Assembly: GCA_023512835.1 (NCBI GenBank)
Contig: CM042088.1
Location: forward strand, 15,058,078-15,122,077
Direction: 5' to 3'
Source of the DNA: Taxillus chinensis
Lineage: Eukaryota > Streptophyta > Magnoliopsida > Santalales > Loranthaceae
Length of the DNA stretch: 64,000 nucleotides
Part shown: positions 33,411-44,510 of the stretch, one piece after another
Layout of the letters: every line of letters starts with the position of its first letter
Position numbering within the stretch: the stretch's first letter is position 1
Translations under genes and position numbers: made by a program
The notes under the pieces: generated by a model
Database searches by the model: none
The model's input: only the letters and a program-made list of their open reading frames with translations
What the model was told of the DNA's origin: nothing

Positions 33411-34263
33411 TTTGACAGACAAGATTTTTAGCCTCTCTAAAAGAGCTAGCTAATGTCGTTAAATCTCTCTTCAAAATAATAAATTCCCTAAGTTTGCACT
33501 AAAAGAATAGCGGCAAGAAAGGGGTCGAACCCACGGGATTAACCTAGTTCTCTAGTTCTCAAATCAAATCACCCAATTACTCTTGTTCTATAAAATGTCT
33601 TGGCAAAAAGTTTTCTTTTTTAAACTAAAGATCTAATTTTTATGTGGTTTTCTAAATAAACAAAGAAAGTAAACTGATTTTAGGATTAAGATTCAAGGAT
33701 TAAAAGCATCTAGGGTCACAATTTCACCTCCCTATGTTATCTCTACTGGTTCATGATATTAGGGTTGTCGATTGAAAACATGCTAAACATAAGCCAAGGA
33801 CAACAAATGGTCATTGAGGTCCTTTTAAGAGTTGTATGCCAGAATGGTCATCAAAACACACAAACATGCAAAGCCAATGAATCATACTTGCAAAAGGATA
33901 ATGATCACACCAATTACAAATAAGTTATGAATCTCGGTCCCCCTGACTAGGGCTAAGAATATCAAGGTGTACATCCAAAGATAGAATTAAGAACGGAATC
34001 ATAAAACATGCAAAACTCAATCATCCAAACCCAATATTCATAAACACAAGAAAGCAACAAGGGGGCTACATTGCTCCCCCTAGATTAAAAGACTACTCAC
34101 GCATGATTACAAGCAAAACCATAGCAGAAAAGCTAAACATCTTCTTTTGATCACGCGCACAAGCAAAGCTTCAAATCCAGGCTCCAAAATCCGTGACTTG
34201 CTTGCGACGGCCGCGACGGCTGCTCTCCTAGGTCAAGGAGCACCTCCAAGTCGTGGAGCCTCT

Positions 34264-34267
<4 letters not shown>

Positions 34268-34309
<42 letters not shown>

Positions 34310-34475
34310 GGGGGGGGAAAGTGAATTTATTAGACGAAGAAAGAAAAATACATCAATTACGCAGCCTCCATAAAGGGGAGACGCCTCGGCCAAACTAAGG
34401 ACAAACCCCCTAGAGCCAAAAGAAAAATAACATGGAGCCCCTTAGCCCTCATTAAAAACCCCCAAAAATAATTCA
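34268..34475 (-). mobile_element. 5'-truncated LINE-type insertion with poly(A)
   Basis: A 208-bp insert on the minus strand ends with an AATAAA signal (GTCTAATAAATTCAC near 34321-34335), a run of C, and 41 A. It is flanked by a perfect 16-bp duplication CGTGGAGCCTCTCTCT (34252-34267, 34476-34491). The Ath-A LTR lacks it. Long duplication plus poly(A) means target-primed reverse transcription. Its 3' end looks like a plant L1-type element or an L1-mobilised transcript, but it is too short to name. Confidence 0.85.
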
Positions 34476-34545
34476 CGTGGAGCCTCTCTCTCTCTCTAAA
34501 ACGTGTAGGGGGGGTTAGGCCTGGCTAGCAGAGGCGTGGAGGCTT

Positions 34546-34617
34546 GTATTTATAGAGTTTGGATGGGCTTTGAGGTGTGTAACCTAGCCCACTTATCAAA
34601 ACGGCGTAGTTTTGATA
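34546..34617 (-). promoter_or_regulatory. Ath-B LTR core promoter
   Basis: The minus-strand TATA box CTATAAATAC (34546-34555) has a dyad 39 bp upstream at 34594-34617 (TATCAAAAC...GTTTTGATA). The layout is the same as in Ath-A. Confidence 0.6.
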
Positions 34618-35155
34618 AGTAACACTCGAAACATTAAAAACTCTATCTTCCATCCACAATTTGGACTTGGGCCTTTAGGAACAAATGATCGGCATGGAAA
34701 AACGATTGGATCGGTCCAAAAATATCTCTGCACGCCAATTTGCACGTGATATGGTGAATTCACGTGCACCTCCAAATCAGCTCAAACTTCTCCCCAAGCT
34801 TCCTTGCATCCTGTAGAGGCCTGAGAGGCAAAAATAGGCTTGCACGTGAATTGGGTGAATTCACGTGCAGATCCAAATCAGCTCCAAATGCTCTGAAATT
34901 TCTGTGGCATGTAGAGGACATCATTCCAAGCAACTTTTATTCTTGCACGCCAATTGTTTGAGGCCATCTACTATGTCAAAAGTGAGCTCCAAAATCTGCC
35001 AAAACAAACTTAAAAACGCATGTATTTGCAAATAGTATCTTCCTAGGGGTTAGAGCAAATATATATGATATATGAAGCAATAAGGCTCTAATCATGCTCT
35101 TAAACATCCTAAATAAACACTAGAATAACGGCATAAAATGCACGTTATCAGAAGC

Positions 35156-35793
35156 ATATGCCAAGAACATTCGATTGCCTCAAGTCGGGCTACTTGGAGC
35201 AAAAGTTTCGTCATAGTCTATTCCTTCTTCTCGATGATAACCCTTGGCTACCAGTCGGGCTTTGTTCCGGATTATGATTTCGTCCGTATCAAGTTTGTTC
35301 CGAAACACCCATTTAACTTCAATGACTTGTTGAGACTTTGGCCTTGGTACAAGAGTCCACACATCATTCCTTTTGAACTGATTTAACTCTTCCTGCATGG
35401 CGTCTATCCAATTTGAATCTTAAAGAGCTTCTTCCACCACTTTTGGCTCTATCTGCGACAAAAAGCAAGAGTAGAGGCACATGTTGGAGGTGGCTGCTCT
35501 TGTTCTAACACCAACAGTAGGATCACCAATCACTTGTTCTTGAGGGTGGCTTTGAGTCCACCTATAGTTTTGTGCAAGTGGTGGTGAATACTCAATGATT
35601 TGAAGCTCTGTCAGATTAGGTGGTCCTTGGTCGTCCACTGATTGAGCTTCTTCGGGCCAGCGTTATTCAAATTAACAGTTCGGAATATTTTGAGGTTCTC
35701 CATTCTTGTTCATTTCCATATCAACTGGTCCGGATGGATGGAAGGTACTCCTGGTATTTTGAATATCCGAAGGAATATATCCAGAGTTATGTG
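35156..35793 (-). pseudogene. pol: Sire-B integrase-RT linker and RT start
   Basis: The 35180-35398 frame holds [34 protein letters not shown] and [20 protein letters not shown], the copia RT N-terminus. The 35420-35638 frame is the linker. The left side joins 23116 across Ath-B and the right side joins 48640 across Sire-C. Confidence 0.85.
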
Positions 35794-36990
35794 TGTTGGA
35801 TCAAACCCAGAATTTGGATAATGCCGTTAAAGCCTTATGTAATTTGATCTGAGATCTTTTGTGTTTATTTGATCATTGCAGAAGGTATGTCACTAATCCA
35901 AAGATGCACTCGTGAGAGCAAAGCTAAGGACAGGATACATAATCCTCATCCGGACAAGAGTTAGTGTCGTCAAACACTTGGTAAATAACCAAGTAACGAT
36001 AAGTGCGGAGTAAGGAAAATAAGTGCGGAGTAAGGAAAATAGATGCGGAGTAAGGAATCCGGACTTATTACTCGCCCGGAGTAAGGAACTTACATACGGA
36101 GTAAGGAACTTACACACGGAGTAAGGAACTTACACACGGAGTAAGGAACTTACACACGGAGTAAGGAACTTACATACGGAGTAAGGAACTTACACACGGA
36201 GTAAGGAACTTACACACGGAGTAAGGAACTTACATACGGAGTAAGAAACTTACATACGGAGTAAGGAACTTACATGCGGAGTAAGGAAGCGACACACGGA
36301 CTAAGGATTCTAGTACCTGAATAGATACGGAATAAGCAACCACTGACACGGAGTAAGGTTCCGAGCTTCATTAACTACGGAGTAAGGAAAATTACACCGG
36401 ACCAAGAAGACACTGCTCCAATGAAACCGCATTTAAAGTTATCAGCTCGTGCTGTCCCGATGTAAGAAGAATGCATTTAGAACAAGAAGAATCTTACACG
36501 TGGATCATCCGGATATGTGGACACAACCTTAATTGTATCTCGGAACTCACAAAGACACTTATACTCTTCGAATCCAAGATCTTGAGCTCCACAATCCGCA
36601 GCAGTCAAGGCGGATAGATTACCAAGGGATAGTTAGTGCGGAACGCATTCCGAACTTCAAGTTCCAAGGTTGTCTCTTAGGAATGTTTTGTATAAATATT
36701 CATACTTATACTTCTTGTAAAAAGAGTGAGCTAGAGCGAAGAAGTGCAAAAATAGAAAAGGCACTTGGCTAGTGTGTGAATTCAAAGTTGTAAACAGAGT
36801 GTAAGAGAGTATTTGCTTCTATTTTGTTGTAATCACTTTGTGATAATAAAACAAAATACTTCCACTATCTCGGTTATCTTCCAGTGATATTATCACTTAA
36901 ACTAGATAAGTCTTTGTGTCTTGAGAGAAAAGAAAGAGTTCGAATAAGAGCCTATTCACCCCCCCCCCTTTAGGCTCCAAGGGACCATCA
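35794..36990 (+). mobile_element. Sire-C 5' LTR
   Basis: It runs TGTTGGATCAAACC to GGGACCATCA (1197 bp) and matches 47419-48634 closely. Differences are a few substitutions, several one-base indels and one repeat unit. Confidence 0.95.
36066..36290 (+). repeat. 20-bp hairpin repeat array in Sire-C 5' LTR
   Basis: About ten tandem units of ACGGAGTAAGGAACTTACAC. CTTAC and GTAAG in neighbouring units are inverted repeats, so the array can fold into serial hairpins. Diverged CGGAGTAAGGA units also lie on both sides. The 3' LTR array (about 47700-47935) has one more unit. Confidence 0.95.
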
Positions 36991-36992
36991 AG

Positions 36993-37004
36993 TGGTATCA
37001 AAGC
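36993..37004 (+). other. Sire-C primer-binding site
   Basis: TGGTATCAAAGC, 2 bp after the LTR, matches initiator-Met tRNA as in the other elements. Confidence 0.85.
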
Positions 37005-37052
37005 AAGTTCTACTTCGTTCTAAGTAGAGATCCCACTCTTTCAATCTCAGAA

Positions 37053-39344
37053 ATGGCCGAAGAAAGCAAGATGCTTTTCAACACTCGCCTTAACTCCGGA
37101 GGTGCACAGGAGCCCATCCCGAATCGAAGCAGCGCAGTGAAAATGTCGATCCACCACAACCTGCTGCTGCCACCGCTTCTCAACCACGGAGTTCGGGTTT
37201 ACTCTAACGAAACCGCCCAAATTCACACCTGAGCTTTTCTCCCAGTGGAAAGCTCGCATGAAGATGTTTATGGTTTGCCATGATCATCTTATGTGGCCAT
37301 GTCTTCATCAGGAGATTCCAATTCCGATGACTATCGGAGAACATGGCGTAAGGAGGCCAAAGACCGATGCCGAACTTACCAACGATGAAAGAGCCTGGCA
37401 GGCGCTAGTGAAAAGGCTCGGCTTATGTTACATCGTCCTTGGATTCCGAAGCTTTCACAGACGTCCAGGGCTGCACGACAAAGAAAAGTCGTTTGGGACA
37501 AACCGACAATCCTCTATGAGGGGAGTCGGTCCCAGATACGAATGTGATCCGTACTCTCAGACCGAACTTTGAGAGTTTTAATCATAAACCGGGCGAATCA
37601 CTTGAAAGCATCTATCGGAGATTCGGCAAGCTCATACTTGAACCGAAGACTGCCAATGAGCATTACTCTCAATCCCGGATCAATGACAAGTTCTTTCGCT
37701 CCTTGCCGGATCGCTACTACTCCAAACAACTCCAGATGCAATCGGACAAAAACGCGCGGGATGTTCCCCTTGAAGAACTATATGGAGAGCTGCGGACTCA
37801 CGAAGTCGGGTTTAAGTACTCGACGAGAGATGAAAAAATAGCTCGGAAAGAAAAGGGGGTAGCTCTCAAAGCTACCGAATGTCTAAACATACCGAGGAAT
37901 GATGATACGGACGTATCCGACAATTCCGATTCGACGAGGAGGAGGAGATAGCCCTTCTTGTCAAATCCTTTGAGCGATTCCTACGGAAAAGCAAAAAGGG
38001 GTCGAAGACGCTCATCATCATCGTTCCAACGGAAGGAGCGACCCGAGTCTAGTTCCCAGGAATGTTTCAACCGTGGGAAAACCGGTCACTGGGCCAAGGA
38101 ATGCAGGTCCAAAGCAAAGGTGGCCGAGAAAAGTGACAAGGTAAATTCTCGCCGCTCCACCTCGGATAACAGCAAGAGCAAGAGAAAGGCGCTCGTGACA
38201 AAATACATGAGTGGCTCGGAAGAAGAGGAGGAATCCTCGGATGATGAGCCGACCATTAAGCCGAACGTCCGCCTCATGGCAAATCCCGAGGTACCTTCTA
38301 TCTCTCGAGCTCCTGAGTAAATTAGAATCTCTTACTATTGCATGTGATCATGAAAAGAATGAGAGACTAATAATAACTCAAATGTACAAAGATATGGAAA
38401 GTCGAATAAACGTCTCGAATTTACCATTAATAGACTCGAAAAGGACGTCGCCGACTTCAGGGGAAAGGAAGCTTGGTATCATGATCTAAGAGCTGAAAAT
38501 CATCTCTTAAATACCAATCTCTCAGGCCTAAAAGTTATAGTTAAAAGACTCGAAAATGAATTGGAACAGGAAAAAGAAATAAATCGTAAGTGGCTAAAAT
38601 CCGGGAAATAGCCTCTACCTTTAGGACCGATCCTGACGACATTCGAGTCAAACCTGGTCTAGGTTCTGAACCATCAACCTCCATAGCTAAAGCCACCGAG
38701 TGTCCTCCGGATTTCACTCCTAAACTAACCAACTTATATCCTGTTAGTACATCTAAACCGTTGGATGGTTTCATTTCAGGTGGCACCATAGTTTATGATC
38801 GTGAATCGAGGTCACATCGCACTTCCCGAAGCAGAAGACCCGTAACTAAAGATGAAGGGAAGGCCGCTCGCAGCTAAAGCCAAAACCGTAGCACCCAAAA
38901 AGAAAGACAAGGCTAAGGCCGACGCATTTAGGGCCAAGAGCGCGTCACCCAAACGTAATGGATTAGGCCACGTGGAACAGAGTAGAAAATCCGTAAAATC
39001 TAAGAGACCTGTATCCCCTGTTTGTACTTCACATTATAGTGTCTGCTCCATCCGTAGGGAAATGGGTCATTATCACTATGAATGTTGGAGTCTATCTGAT
39101 AGCTGGCTTTGTAATCAATTTCAATCAAATAAAGATCAGTTTTATAAAAGGGGTTCTTCGAGCAAAACAAAATCTAAATCTAAAAGGAGTGTCTCTCCCA
39201 AGAAATCCCAAATAAAAGAAGCAATGAAACTAACAAGTTAATGTCAACTTGGAAAGCTAAGAGTCCTAACAAAATCAAATCCGTAAATGTTGACAATATC
39301 GTCGTCACTCTAACCGCCTGAAACAAGTTTGGGCACCAAAAGTG
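37053..39344 (+). pseudogene. gag: Sire-C gag and coiled-coil region
   Basis: The start ATG at 37053 (MAEESKMLFNTRLNSGG) is shared with Sire-B. Frames then give the capsid-like part (ESLESIYRRFGKLI, INDKFFRSLPDRYYSKQLQ). A zinc knuckle reads CFNRGKTGHWAKEC, where the second Cys is Arg. An acidic tract (GSEEEEESSDDE) and a long charged, probably coiled-coil region follow. A second knuckle-like CSIRREMGHYHYEC lies near 39030. Several one-base shifts break the gene. It ends at a TAA (39345-39347) that is positionally conserved in the three Sirevirus copies. Confidence 0.85.
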
Positions 39345-39347
39345 TAA

Positions 39348-42300
39348 ATTGTTGTCTTTCAGGAGCATCTCTGGAATGAATTGCCGGATCACTTGAAGTT
39401 AAAGATAAATCAAAGCAAGTGGATCCTTGATAGTGGATGCTCCGGACATATGACGGGTGACCAGACTCTACTTGTAGAAGTTAATGATAAACAAGGTCCA
39501 TCCGTCTCATATGGCGACAACAAGAAAGGTAAGACTGTCGGGTATGGCACTTTAACTAACGGCTGTGTATCAATCACTAAAGTTGCACTAGTCGAAGGTT
39601 TAAAGCATAATTTGCTAAGTGTCGGTAAACTATGTGACAAAGGATTTATTGTTTCCTTTTTGTCCAACACCTGACAAGAAGAGAAAACTTATCCAGGAGA
39701 TGTTAAGTTATCCGGATCAAGAGATGGGGACATATACTCGGTGGTCTTAAGAAATAATTCTTCCGACCCTGTATGTTTCCTCACGAAAGCAACAGAATGA
39801 AGATAGTTGGTTATGGCACAAGCGATGCGCACATTTGAACTTTAAGACTTTGTCTAAATTAGCATCACTTGATCTTGTCACTGGTCTACCCAAACTCAAG
39901 TTCTCCAGAGACACTCTCTGCCGAGAATGCCAACTTGGTAAACAGACCAAACACAGCTTTAAGAGCAAATCGGTTAACTCAATAATTGCTCCTCTGCAAC
40001 TTCTTCATATGGACCTATGTGGTCCTATATCTGTTTCATCACTAGTCAGGGGAGATATACCCTTGTGGTTATCGATGATTTCACCAAGATACACATGGGT
40101 GATGTTCCTGAAATCAAAGGATCAAACTTTTGAACATCTTGTAGATCTCTTCAACTGGATAAGCAACTCACAAGGACCGAGCATTAAATGCATTAGGAGT
40201 GATCATGGTACGGAATTTGATTTTTCCGAAATGAGATCATATTGTTCCGAACAGGGCATACAACATGACTTTTCTGCGCCGGAACCCCACAACAAAATGG
40301 GGTAGTCGAGCGCAAGAATCGAACTTTAGTTGAAGCTGGTAGATCCATGTTAGCAGGGGCAATGCTTCCTCTCGCCTATGGGTCAAGCCGTGTCCACCGC
40401 CCGCTATGTTCGAAACGAACTCTAATAAATAAATCTACCATGAAAACACCCTATGAGATGTGGAGAGGTCGAAAACCTTCAATTTCACATTTCGAGCCTT
40501 CGGATGTACTTGCTATATACTTGATCAATGTCAAAGAGACCCGAAATAAATTTGAACCAAAATCTGATGATGGGATTTTTGTCGGGTACTCACTTCATAG
40601 CAAGGCTTATCGGGTCTTCAATAGAAAACTTTCTAAAGTTGAAGAATCTATCCATGTAACCTTTGATGAAGCTAATCTCGATTGGTCAAAAGTCGGTCCT
40701 TCAAATTCTAATCTGCAGTCATAAACGAAACGTCGATTACTCAAAGTTTATGAATATTCCTGCCACACATCCTGACCGGTATCCTGACCAACCACGTGGC
40801 ATCCGCGAAACACAACGGAATTTTGTGGATGATGCTACGGATGACTCAGGACTCCGGACTACCACTTAGCTCCGGACTACCACTTAGCTCCGGACTACCA
40901 CTTAACTCCAGGACTACCACTTAGCTCCAGGACTACCACTTAGCTCCGGACTACCACTTAACTCCGGACTACCACTTAGCTCCGGACAAACTCCTGAGAT
41001 ACACAAAATTCCGGAGCACCTTCAAGTCCGTCCGGACTAGTTAACACCGAAAGAAACAAGTGTTGAAGAACCAATCAGTTCATCCGTACCTCTAAATACG
41101 GAAACATCTACTCCGGACGAAGCCCAACCAGTTGATACAACTGAACCACCCAATCTGGAAGAGCTTCAAATTGTTCAAGGACAACCAACACACGCACGAA
41201 TTATAGATGGACTCGAAACCATCCCTCGGATCAAGTGATTGGTGATCCTACTGTTGGTGTAAGAACAAGAGCAGCCACCTCAAACATGAGTCTTCACTCA
41301 TGCTTTCTATCTCAAATAGAACCAAAGGTGGTAGATGAAGCTCTTCAGGATTCAAACCGGATAGAAGCCATGCAAGAAGAACCGAATCAATTTAAGAGAA
41401 ATAATGTGTGGACCTTAGTACCAAGGCCTAAGTCTCGGCAAGTCATTGGCGTTAAATGGGTGTTCCGGAACAAACTTGATACGGATGGAATAGTAATCCG
41501 GAACAAAGCCAGGCTGGTAGCCAAAGGATATCGTCAAGAAGAGGGAATAGATTATGATGAAACCTTTGCTCCGGTCGCAAGACTTGAGGCAATCCGAATG
41601 TTTCGGCGTATGCTTCATATGAAAACTTCATAGTTTATCAAATGGACGTCAAGAGCGCATTCCTGAATGGAGACCTTCAAGAGGAGGTGTATGTTGAACA
41701 ACCTCCCGGCTTCATTGAACCTAAGGCAGGACATCTTGTCTACAAACTTCAGAAAGCTCTATATGGTTTGAAGCAAGCTCCCGAGCCTGGTACGACACAC
41801 TCGTCAGAATTCCTACTTGCTCATAACTTCCAAAAAGGGAAGATAGATACCACCCTATTTCTACGACAAGAGAAAGGACACACTCGATCGTACAAATATA
41901 CGTGGACGATATCATTTTCGGATCAACAAATCCGAAGCTTTGTGAAGAGTTTGCTAAGTTGATGACAGGCAAGTTTGAAATGAGCATGATGGGAGAACTA
42001 TCCTACTTCCTTGGAATTGAAGTCAAACAATTAAAGGAAGGAATCTTTATCAATCAGGCTAAGTACACTCGCGATCTTATTAAGAAGTTTGGTATGGAAG
42101 GTTCATCTCCCGTCAAAACTCCAATGCCGTCGGTGCCAAGTTAGATCCGGATATGGACGGCATATCGGTAAATGTGACTGACTACGAGAGGGATGATCGG
42201 ATCCTTGCTCTATCTTACAAGAAGTCGCCCAGGACATTATGTTTGCAACTTGCATTTGTGCACGATATCAGGCGAATCCCAAGGAGTCACATATGCTACA

Positions 42301-42830
42301 TGTAAAACGGATCTTAAGGTATCTCAAAGGGACGATGAATTTGGGACTCGGTACTCAAAGGAGTCCAACTTCACCTTATCAGGGTACTCGATGCCGACTT
42401 GGTTGGATGTCGCATCGACAGGGAAAAGCACAAGCGGTACGTGTCGGTTTCTTGGAAATAGATTGATCTCATGGTTCAAGAAGAAGCGAATTCCGTATCA
42501 ACCTCTACTGCCGAGGCGGAATATATCGTCGCTGGAAGTTGTTGCAGCACAACTACTTTGGATGCAAAGTCAACTTACCGACTACGGATTCAACATGTCC
42601 TCTATTCCACTTTACTGTGACAACACTAGTGCAATTGCCATCAGCAACAATCCTGTCATGCATCCTAAGACGAAGCACATTGAGGTCAGGTATCACTTCA
42701 TACGCGATCATGTTCTTAAAAAGCATATTTCACTGGAACATGTTGCCACTTGAAGATCAATTAGCGACATATTTACAAAGCCTCTCCCTGATGCGAGGTT
42801 TTCCGAACTACTCTTCCAACTAGGTATGCT
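39348..42830 (+). pseudogene. pol: Sire-C pol: protease remnant, integrase, RT, RNase H
   Basis: In order: WILDSGCSGHMTG (39415-39460, protease/GAG-pre-integrase entry), the HHCC part (FKTLSKLASLDLVTGLPKL, CRECQLGKQTKHSF), integrase core (LLHMDLCGPISVSS, IRSDHGTEFDFSE), then the linker with an 18-bp minisatellite. RT follows from 41370 ([34 protein letters not shown]), the YVDDIIF box around 41895-41915, and RNase H (KSTSGTCRFLGNRLISW, YCDNTSAIAISNNPVMHPKT). Frame changes occur at about ten places, and a one-base change precedes YVDD. Confidence 0.88.
40852..40986 (+). repeat. 18-19-bp minisatellite in the integrase-RT linker
   Basis: Eight unit starts (40852, 40870, 40888, 40906, 40925, 40944, 40962, 40980) share CTCCGGACTACCACTTAG. 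In the frame entering the array, complete units carry an in-frame TAG. Sire-B has one unit-like sequence at the homologous place (48640-48660). Confidence 0.93.
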
Positions 42831-44387
42831 CGACTTCTCTCGCATAGTTTCTCATTTAAATTTCACAACAAGATATTCTCTCACAAACCATGCATTGTAT
42901 GTTTACTGAAAGTAGTAGAAAGACCGCATTGCTGATCATACTTACCGACTCCACGGTTCCATGTTTCGATGTTAATCTCAACCTCATAATGGGAGGATGC
43001 TTGCGTTTCCCGACTGAAGTCGTTTTAAGCTAACATAATTACGGTTTATATGATTTACCTCGATCGGATTCATGATCTTCATATCCATTAATCACCACAT
43101 GATCAAAGCATGTTCGTTTAGATTACTCCATTAACGTGCATAGTTGAAGGAGTGAAATGGGCTAGCTTGGAATGCCTGGTGGATGAATACACAAACGCAT
43201 TCCGATCAGCTTCAAGTATAGTCTTCTAATAAGATAGACGATCATGAACTACAAATTGGAACGGTCAACCGAGAGGATTGCACAATCTACGGGGGAGAAA
43301 ATGCTTTATATTTTATTCAATAATACCCCCCGTATATGTCTCATGACCTTTTTCCTTGACCTGTCTATCCGAGGGGGAGCTTTTCATTGAGAGGATTAAA
43401 TGATCTACGGGGAGCAGCAATGAACCCCTAATATGTCTCGGATTCTCCCTTCTCTACGCTATTACTTCCGGATCTGACTGGACATGCTGTTTTAAATCGG
43501 AAAAGTGGCATGTGTGGATGTATGTTCTTCCTTCAACCATGCATTTTAATCGATTAATCATCTGCATTCTTTTGACATGTGTTCACCTTTTCATCTCACA
43601 CTCATGAATCCTAATGAAGCCAAATCATTTGACCTTTAATTAATCTTAGCTACGCTGTTCAAGCAAGACGGTTTCGCTATGTTGACCTATATGAACCTGT
43701 GTATTGCTATCCGACATATGCCCTGATTCAAGAATATTGATCACTTTCACGTTGCGTACGTCTACTACATTCTTAGCCATGCATGAGTTCTGTTTCTTAT
43801 TAGTTCGGATTATGTTGTTTTTCACCGATTATCTTCTCTAATCCGTACTAATCCTTGCCTTAAGCTTTTGTATTTTCGGTATATCTTTATTTAGCTACAA
43901 GTTCAGATTTTCTTTGCAACCATATTGATAAATCCAGTCCATAGTCTCGGATTTGAAGTGTTGTGGTACTTCTCTTCTCTTTGACTTATTGATCGCAAAG
44001 GAATCTACTCTACATTCTCACCAAACTCGTTTACGACGGACAAGGTCTATTATTCATCCGGATACTCTTTCACGAATATTATTAACTCCGGATGAGTGTC
44101 GGCTCTTTCCTCCGGACTCCGACTTTGTTCAATTGTGACAATCCACGTATACTCATATGTCGCATGCTTTTGAGGAAGAATAATGATGATTCATTAAATG
44201 CATATCTCGGGTTGCACACACACTTCTCCGGATGGCAACCAGTTGTAATCTCTACTTGGTCATGCGGTCTCCACGACATCGTTTTATTAGGAGACGCCTC
44301 GATATCCAGGACAAATGACATCGGCATGTCGCGCGGGTCCCCACCTCACTCCCACATTCCTAGACCCGCCGACATTTGCGGACTCGG
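42831..44387 (+). other. Sire-C pol-ORF3 spacer with PPT-like tracts
   Basis: 1.5 kb without a convincing frame. G-rich tracts CTACGGGGGAGAAAA (about 43290), CCGAGGGGGAGC (about 43368) and CTACGGGGAGC (about 43404) resemble the PPT and those in the Sire-B spacer. Confidence 0.7.
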
Positions 44388-44510
44388 TCTTATATGTTAC
44401 GATCATTCTGCGAAGCACGAGTATTGCTCATTTCAAATCCCTAACCCTCTCGTTGCTCCTTCTACCGTCAAGACCTCACCTTTCCTCTTTTCCTTCCCAT
44501 CAAATCTGCC
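44388..44510 (+). promoter_or_regulatory. Candidate internal promoter of Sire-C ORF3
   Basis: A weak TATA-like TTATATG (44390-44396) is followed by a telo-box-like ATCCCTAACCCT (44447-44458) and a pyrimidine-rich leader (CCTTTCCTCTTTTCCTTCCC) before ATG 44511. The layout is conserved with Sire-A and Sire-B. Confidence 0.45.

Larger units (their letters stand above)
23117..35150 (-). mobile_element. Ath-B, Athila-like Ty3/gypsy element with a single LTR
   Basis: The minus-strand order is 5' LTR (33413-35150), tRNA-Asp-type primer site, gag, protease, RT, RNase H, integrase, a conserved GC-rich hairpin, ORF3 and the noncoding tail. It is flanked by perfect GAAGC duplications (23112-23116, 35151-35155), and excision restores the Sire-B RT frame. 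The expected 3' LTR and the last 13 bp of internal sequence are missing: the left edge starts TGAACCATTGC directly after the duplication. Confidence 0.93.
33413..35150 (-). mobile_element. Ath-B 5' LTR
   Basis: On the plus strand it runs TGACAGACAAG to CACGTTATCA, 1738 bp, or 1514 bp without the LINE insertion and its duplicated 16 bp. It matches the Ath-A LTR (2398-3916). Two inverted G-box pairs lie at 34742-34767 and 34842-34868. A GAAGC duplication follows at 35151. Confidence 0.93.

Noticed and set aside
36066..36290. Regular 20-bp repeats resembling a CRISPR array
   Set aside because: Units are directly adjacent with no unique spacers, the sequence is a plant LTR, and no cas gene is near.
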